A DNA stretch of 64,000 nucleotides, taken from assembly GCA_013314775.1 (NCBI GenBank), contig JABUFB010000002.1:1-64000 (forward strand), written 5' to 3'. How positions within the stretch are numbered: position 1 is the stretch's first letter; every line of letters starts with the position of its first letter. The stretch comes from Armatimonadota bacterium. Its GTDB lineage: Bacteria > Armatimonadota > Zipacnadia > Zipacnadales > JABUFB01. The notes under the pieces were generated by a model. It was not told the origin of the DNA. It searched no databases and saw only the letters and a list, made by a program, of their open reading frames with translations. The translations under genes and the position numbers were made by a program. Of the stretch, positions 8,735 to 17,700 are shown piece by piece.

Positions 8735-11700
8735 ATGGCCGCCTCGACATACAGGTCGCGTCAGTCTCGGGTCCCGATGGGCCTGCTCGTCGCCGTGCTC
8801 ATGCTCCTTCCGAGCGTGGGCGCGCTGGCGCGAACAGTGCGCATCCACCTCGGCGAGCAACGCAAGAGCGGCATCGAGTTCCTCATGAAGCAGAGGGGGA
8901 TCTCCCGCGATGCCGCTGACCGCCTTGTGCGCCAGTATGAGCTGAAAAACGGGAATCGCATCCTTGACTACGTCGACGTTCCGGAAGGCGCCCAGTTGGA
9001 CTTCTGGAAGGTCCGCAATCATCCGGATCCCGCCAAGCGCGTGGAGTTCGGCGGGCGCGGGACCATCGTGGATGCGACCTCGTACCTGGGGCGCAACTAC
9101 AAGGAACTCCTGTTTGGACTGCTCAACACGAGCCAGCGACAGGAGGCCCTGGCCCTGCTCAAACAGGCCCGCGACACCGGGTTCATGATCATCCCGACGG
9201 CTCTGCAGGCCGGGCCGGGGACAGTGAAGACCGCCGCTGCGCAGACCTTTACCATCGGTGTCATTGTTCCAGAATTCCCCCACTGGATCGACATGCGCCC
9301 GCAAGGTAGCGGCCAGGCCGGCGTGCGCTCCGGTACCTTTTACCAGTCCAACGTAACGACCCCGCCTGGGGTCAAGGTCTTTCCCGTGAGGCCGGGTGGC
9401 GGCGGCGACGGTGGCCCCCTGGGAGGCTGGAATCCGTCGGACACTTCCATCCACAACTACAACTGGGAGGAGTGGCCCGGCGAGTATTACGCAGACTCAC
9501 CGGGCGGTCCAATCAACACCAGCGGCATGCCGCTGGGTCTTGCCAACAACACCTCCGCCTGGTCCGGCTCGAGCGTCACTGCGACAACCAATACCGACGG
9601 ACACCCCCACTACGGCGGTGACGTGCGCCCGGGCAGCGTGTACGCCGAATCCCCGCTGCAACTCCGCCAGCGCCTCTACGACCTGTTCTTCAACAAGGCC
9701 CTGACGAGTTCGCTTTACACCTGGTTCTATAACAATACCCACGCTCACATCAGCGTTGAGGGTTCTCCTTCCAGCATCATCGGCTGGATCGACGACCACC
9801 ACGTGCTGGACCGACTCCCGCGCGGTTCCTCAAACTACTATGCCGTCCAGCCAGGCACCCCGTTCTACCGGCCGCAGGACCCGAACGGGCCCGGAATCGT
9901 CCGGGCGAGCCTTTGGCAGAACGGCAGCACCAACGGCCTCACGCTATTCTTCCGTAAGGACGTTGACAACCTGAGCCTGAGCCAAATCCAGCTTACCGCA
10001 TTCCAGACCCAGGACGTGGACAGCGCGACCAGCGGCACCCAGACGGGCAACATGGTGATCGATATCAGCAGCTCGGGCCGATCCACGATCTACGCCGATC
10101 CGTGGGACCACCGGCGGTGGACGATCACGGATTCGGACTGGGAGTTCGTGGACCAGGGCGACGCTACCAAGCGCATTGATTTCGTGCTTGCGCGTGGCTA
10201 TGGATGGTCCTGCCAGGTTAGCGGTCACGCGGCCGAACTGGGCTCAAGCCCCGTCACCTGGAACAACGCCAGCACCGGTTATCGCAACCAGGGCCAAGGC
10301 TGCGGTGACTTCCCGGCCTACCAGCCACTGCCCGGCGTCAACGTCCCGCGGACCCTCGCCTACACGGGTGACACCGTCTCGCCGAGAACGGCCACAGGCG
10401 TGGTCAACTCCGACGGCACTGTGGGCTCCCAGATGGGCAACCGTCTGATGAGCTTCTGCTACTATGCTCACAACGGATCGTATGGCGACCCGCTGTTCTC
10501 CACCTTTAGCTCCAGCGGCAGCGCCTATCAGCTTCAGACCCTGCGCAACAGCAGCGGGGAGACCGACCCCATCGCCGGCTACGTGGACGACTCCCGGGAC
10601 CGCGCCCCGCGCTTCTATCCCTTCGACCACGACATGCGGGACCACAACTTCCCGAACATGGGCGGGTACTTCGGCACATCCTCTTCCTATCACACGGATT
10701 CGCAATGCTGGGCAGACGTGACCCAGGTCATGAAAGACCAGGGCATCACCTACACAAACTATGACCAGCTCATCCTGATGTACCCCGGCGCCAACGACAA
10801 TGCCAGCGGAGGCGAGTCCCTGAATGCGGGCGGCTTCATCGCTCACTCCGGGAACCCGATACCGGTGTCGACCGGAGCGGGTGTTCTGCTGCTCGCCCAT
10901 GAGATCTGCCACAACTTCGGCGCCGGCGACCTGTACGACCTGGACTTCTATACGAACAACGGGACTCCGCCGCCGTCGCCGCGGCTCGTGGAGACCTGGA
11001 TGATGGCGCCGTACACCGTCATGAGTTTCGGCGGCTTCCGCCTTGACGCCTGGCACAAGCTCAATATGGGCTACGCGACCGCGACCAACGTCCTGCGCGA
11101 CCTCGGCTTCACGCGGATTGACCAGGTCGAGCAGACCACAGCGGACCCGGTCATCCTGAAGCTCCCTGCGAACCCGCTCTCGGTGTACGCAAGCAAGAAT
11201 CCGATCAAGCCGGCCGGTTTCTCGGGCACCCAGGGCGACTGGGACAAGCTTGCAGATCCCGACCAATGGCAGGAATACTTCCTGATCGAGAACCGCAATG
11301 TGATGTCCGGTGCCTACGCGGGGGACCGCTCGCCGCGCGGCCTGTACATCTACCATATCGATCACCGCGCCGGCCAAAGCCGCGAGGACTGGCACGCGGT
11401 GAAACTCGTGCAGGCCGATGGTCGCGAAGACCTGGAGACGGTGCAGACCAGCCAGGCTTTGACCACGGACATGCTCAATGGAGACCCGTTCCCCGGTTCC
11501 ACCGCGAACCGGTTCCTGACTGAGCGCAGCCAGCGGCTGATCAATGGCCGCAACTCGCCCACGAGCTGGAGCAATGGCGTTCCGGATTCGGGTGGCGCAA
11601 CCATCATGGCCAACACGCCCACGGACTCCTTCGTGCGCGTGACGAACATCAGCGGCCCCGAAACCGGCCCCGGCGGAACGCCCAACGCAGCCGGCGACCC

Positions 11701-14700
11701 GATGACCGCTTTCATCTACGTGGAGCCGGCCGAAGTGGTTGTTACCGGTCAGACGCTCATTCCGGCGCCGCCGCCCGGGCAGACCTTCTTCGAGGTCCAG
11801 CAGGGCACCGAAGACTTCCCGGTCCTGTTGCTCAATCTGAACAACAGCGGCGTCTACCCGAACCTGTCCACCAACCCGGTGACGATCAACACCCTCCGGG
11901 TCTACGAAGTGGGCACCAGCCTGCAGGACGGCAACATTGCCGTCGCCAAGCTTTATGAGGACAGCAACAAGAGCGGTGCGCTGGAACTGGGGGTCGACAC
12001 GCTCCTCAAGGCCGCGACGGTGACCAACGACTACATCGATTTCACCAATCTCGGCTACACCATCCAGCTCAACGAGGACCGTAACCTCATAGTCGCATAC
12101 GACATCGCCGAAAATGCGCAGACCACACCGACAGTGACCGTCGGCGCGGAACTGACGACGCACGAGTTTGTGGTGCCGAACCACCCCGGTGCAGTACAGC
12201 AGCGCGTCCGACTAACCAGCGCGGGCCCCGGCATCCAGGTGAACGGCGGGGACGGTTACACCTTCGGCGACTACCGCTTCCCGATTCCGGGCGCGAGCAA
12301 TCGGACCGCCCGGATCGTTGAGTCGCCGGACACCTTGACGGTGGATACATTCAACCTCGCTCCGGCCACTGCGGTGCAGGGCTCCTTCGATGTTCCCATC
12401 ATGCGGCTGCAACTGTCGGTGAACCACGATGCCGTGACACTGAGCGGCATCCAGGTGACGCAGACGGGAACCGCGATCGGCGGCACCGACGTCTCCATCG
12501 TCCGGGCCTATCACGACAAAGCGGGCAACGGCGTCATTGACGCGGGGGATACTCTGCTGGGTGAAGCGGCCGTCATCGGGCCCACACAGGCCGGCGTTGC
12601 CAACATCGGTGGCCTGAGCTTCGACGTCACGGATCTGGCGCAACAGCACATCATCCTCGCGGTGAACATTACACCGGATGCCACCGCGGCGGCGACAGTG
12701 CAGTTGCAGCTGCAAGCGGCGTGCATGACTCTGCAGCAGAATCCCACCGACCTTTTCCCGGATCAGGTTGACTACAGCAACTTCCCGCACACCCATGCGG
12801 ATGCGCCGAACCCCGTGACGCAGATTATCCCCGGCAACCGGCCACCGTATGCGCCGCCGCCGCCGAACCATGCCGTCTACGGCAGCGATTGGTCTCCGCG
12901 CGGTGGGGTGAGTGTGGAAGATCAGCAGCCCGTCTGCACCTTCCCGCGTGCTCGCGGCATCAGTGCCGCGCCGCCCAATGACGACCCGGACCCGGATACG
13001 ACCTACGACACTGCCGACCTGATGAGCTATCAGGTGCAGTTCAGCACCGACCCGACCTTCGCGTCCATTGTGCGGACTGAAACGATCAGCCCGCCTCACG
13101 CCAACGCCGACGTACTGACCTTCCAAGTGGGCGCGGCTCTGGCCCCCGCCCAGTACTACTGGCGTGTGAGGACCATCGACACCCAGGGCGCGCAGTCGCC
13201 GTGGTCCGCGCCGGCCGCGGTCTTCGTGGTTGCGAACCGGCCCACGCCCCCCACCGGTCCGTTCTCACCGGTGAGTGTACCCCCGGGGAGCGGGAACACG
13301 GTTGTGAGCGTCGCGCAGCCGACGTACTCGTGGACCCTGGGCACTGACGTGGAAACGCCCCCAAGCCAGATGCGCACCATCGTACAGGTTGACGACAATG
13401 CTGACTTCAGCAGCCCGTTGTTCGAGGCGTGGTCCCAGCCGGGTGCGACTACCAGCGCAGGCTGGGTAGTGCAGGCTGGCGTCGGCTCCGGGAGCGACGT
13501 CCTGACGAGGGGCGTGCATTACTACTGGCGCGCGCAAAGCCTGGATGGCGCGAACACCGTTTCGGGATGGACGACTGCGACCCTCGACTTCAGGGTCGGG
13601 GAAAACCTCCAGCCGACCGCGCCGCAGCCGCCATTCTCGCCCGCGGACGATCAAGTCGTCACGTCCGCCAACCCGACCTTGACCTGGGGCGCCTCCAGCG
13701 ACCCGGACCCGGAAGACAGTCCGTCGAACTTCACGTACTACGTGCAGCTCGATGACGACAGTGACTGGACCGACCCCAACCTGTTTGAGGGTCAAGTAGA
13801 CCCACCCATTGCGGGAAGCCCCATCAGCCTGTCTCTGACGCCGGCGATCATGCCCGTGCCGCTGGCTGACAATGGGCATTACTTCTGGCGCGTCCGAACC
13901 CGCGACCGTGCGGGTGTGGACGGAACGATCTCGGACTGGACCGCGACGCTGAGTTTCTATGTGAATACCCAGAACGACCCACCCAAGGCGCCCACAACTG
14001 GCTTCAGCCCGGTAAACGCCACCCGCATCAGCGATACCACACCGGACCTGAGCTGCGACCCGACGGTGGATCCGGATCCGCCCAACAATCCCGATCCGGC
14101 GGGGCAGGTCGCCGGGTACCAGTTCCGGCTGAAGTACGAGCCGGCTGACCCGGGCACCTGGAATCCGGATGCCGACTTCGACTACCAGTACACATCCGGC
14201 ACAAACCAGGCCGCGGTGACCACCCCGCTGACGGACCCGCTACCCAACGGTCGTTGGTACTGGGCAGTGCGCGCGCGCGACGACTACGGCGCATGGTCGC
14301 CCTGGAGCGTGCCTCTCTACTTCCGGCTGAATCGGCCGCCCACGCCGCCTCCGACCCCCGGACCGACCCCGGACACCGATTGGGTTCCGGCCGACGGCGC
14401 GGCGGTCATACCCACACCGACCTGCCAGTTCCCGCCCGGCGACGACCCGGACGAGACTGACGATCCATCGAACCTGACCTACCGCGTTGAGTTCTCACAG
14501 GACGCGGCCTTCGACACCGTTTTCGCAGCCAACATCTACACGGTGTTGCCCAATCCCAATGACCTGTCTGTCGTCAGCTTCCAGGTGACGAATGCTCTGG
14601 CGACCGGCACCTGGTACTGGCGCGTGCAGGCCTTTGATCAAGCAGGGGCCACCTCTGCATACTCGCAGGTCCATAGCTTCCTGGTGGATAACCCGCCCAG

Positions 14701-17700
14701 TCCGCCACAGGCGCCCTTCGCGCCCAGCGGGAACTCGGACGCGGGCCGCTTCCCGGTCTACGAGTGGGTCATCGGGGCCGATCCAGACCCGGCGGACCTT
14801 CCGGCGACCCTGATTACTGTTATCGAAGTCGACGACAATATCGATTTCACCAGCCCAGAGTACGGCGGCGAAGTGGACAGCGCCCCCGGAGCGGACAGTC
14901 TGGACTCCTTCGCAGCCGGGCTGACCGAACTGCGCCCCGGTGTCACCTACTACTGGCGCGCCAAGACCCGTGATCAGGCCGGGCTGGAGTCCGGCTGGTC
15001 GCCGGTCCAGAGCTTCGTGGTGATCGACAATACCGCCCCGGATCCGCCGCGCAACATGTGGCCCAATAGCGGTCAGGAGACGGACCAGCTGAAGCCCATC
15101 ATCTACTGGGACGCCGCGACGGACCCGGACGATGCGCCCGACGTCCTGCGTTACGAGATCCAGCTCGACGACAATGGTGACTGGAGCGACGCCAACGTCT
15201 GGGAAGGCACCGCCCTGGGCACGGACATTCGCGCGCTGGATGGCAGGGTCTTCGTCGAGGTCGACTCCACGACGCAGCCGGCCAATGAGCCTCTCAAGGA
15301 CAACACCCTGTACTACTATCGCATCCGGACTATTGACCCGGCCAACCAGACCTCGGACTGGAGTACCGTCCAGAACTTCTGGGTCAACAGCGAGAACAAC
15401 CCACCGGAAGCTCCGGCAACCGGCTTCAGTCCCAGCAACGGTGAGGTGGTCTTCAACCTTCCCGCTGTCCTGCGCTGCAACCATGCATTCGACCCCGATC
15501 CGTATGATCCGACCTGGCCCGGCGGACCGTATCTGACCTATATCTACCAGCTGCGGCGCGACAGCGCGCCCACGGACGCCAGCTTCACCTACCAGTACAC
15601 GGTAGTGGCCAGCACGCCGCCCAATGTGCAGGCTCAGGTCCAGGCCATCGTGACCGGCGACCTCGGCGATGACGATCCCAACCACGAGCACCCGTGGTAC
15701 TGGCGCGTTCGCGCAGTGGATGACCAGGGCGCTCAGTCGCCGTGGAGCAGCGTCCAGTACTTCTATCTGGACACCGGAAATCAGCCGCCGACGCTTAGCC
15801 CGTCGGGCAGCTACACTCAGGCCCTGACGCCAAAGTATGGGAACATAGCCCCGCCGACGCACTTCAGCTTCGAAGTCGTCTATGCTGACGCTGAAAATGA
15901 CGCCCCTATCGATATCGATTGGGGTGGCCAGACCGGCGCGGTGTGGCTCGAGCTGGATGGCGATCCAACCAAGCGCATTGCGATGCGCAAGCTGGACGAT
16001 ACCGACAACAACTACGTCGACGGCGTGACGTACATCGCCGGTCTGAACGCAGACGACCCGCTGCTGGGGATCGGCACCCACAGATTCACATTCTATACCG
16101 CGGGATGGATGGTCCAGTGGCCGCCGCTGCCTCCCGTCACCCCGCCCCCGAACTTCAACCTGTGGGGCCAGGGACCGATCATCGGCACCGCCAGCGGAGT
16201 CGCCTTCACGGACGGGGCGTGGGATGCAGCGGCGATCCCAGACCCCGGGACCCCGCCTGACGTAGTGGTGGACGCCGGCTACGAAGAGGGCCTCGATGTT
16301 ATCCGGGTGCAGCTGACCGATACGGACAAGGCTGGTCGCGGCCAGATCCAGGTGACGCTGTATACCGACCCGGGTAAGTCGCCCATGGACGTCGAGACCC
16401 TGACTCTGACTGAAGACCTCGGCCAGCCCGCCGGTACCTTCCGCGGTCAGATGGCTGTCCTCGGGCGCGCGGAACAGCCGGGCGATCCGGAGCTATCCCT
16501 CCCGGACGGAGACCCGGGACGGGTCCTGAATGTAATCGCCGGAGCGAGTGGCAACCTGGTCACCGTCCAGTACCAGGATCCCGACGAAGGCGCGGACTTC
16601 CCGGCCTCCATGCAGCGGGACATCTCTACGGACACGGCCTTGGTCGTGGACACCACCGCACCACCGGCTGTCCCTGACGCCACGCTGCAGCTGGCGACGG
16701 GCGCCAATGCATACGGTAACTCTGACGGTCAGAGCATCGACGTCAGCTGGGCAGGCTATCTGCAGGCCGGCCCACCATATGAGCAGGTCGATATAGTCGG
16801 TTATGAACTGTATCTGAGCGACACCGGCCCGTTCGACGTGGATGTCAACGGCGGAGTGGTGTTCAATCCGGCGAACGCCGCCGTCCTTGTCGCGACCCTG
16901 AGCCCCAACCAGACGTCCTACACCGTCACTGGTTCGGAGCCCAGTCTGGTCGGCGCCGGGATTGCGATCGACCCCAACCAGACCTATCACGTCGCCGTGG
17001 TGCCGGTTGACGAAGTGCCCAACCGCGATGTGCCGGTGAGCAGCAAGGCGGTCACCACCGCCGACACCCAGCACCCGGTGCTCTTCGACGAATCTCCCAC
17101 GGACGGGTCAGTGGAAGTGCCGCTGGCTACACCGATCAGCTTCCGCCTCGAAGACCCTGGAACGGGCATTGACGAGAGCACGTTGCAGGTGCTCGTGCGA
17201 CGGGCGCCCACCGGTTCGCCCGCCGGTACTGGCACCTGGTACGACATCAACGCGGATCCCTTCGGTCTCGGCTGGCAGCGCACCGTCAGCGGGACCCTCG
17301 CGGACCGGACCTACACCTTCAACTATGCTCCGGGCGATCCGAACGCCGATAGCTTCTTCGCGCTCAACCAGCGCGTCGAAGTCCAGGTGATCTGCGACGA
17401 CCTGGAGGGTAACACGCTGGACACGTGGGCGCCGGTACCGCCGTTCACTCGGTTGTGGACCTATAACACCAAGTCCGACCTCAACCCGCCGCAGGTAACG
17501 AACCTGAGCCCGGCGGACGGCGCGACTAACGTCCTGCCCACCACGCCGATCACCTTCCACGTGACCGACGATATCGCGGGTGTTGATACATCCACGATTA
17601 TGCTCCAGGTCAATGGTCAGCCTATCGGCGCGGCGCAAGGCCTTGTGATTGATGACACCGATCCGCTCAACGTCGCGGTAAGCTACCCTGCACCGACGGC

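Noticed and set aside
10244-12184. 646-residue minus-strand open frame inside the second giant gene
   Set aside because: Antisense shadow; no motif and no start signal, while the plus frame encodes the M6 region.
14495-16081. 528-residue minus-strand open frame inside the second giant gene
   Set aside because: Antisense shadow of the fibronectin-like repeats.
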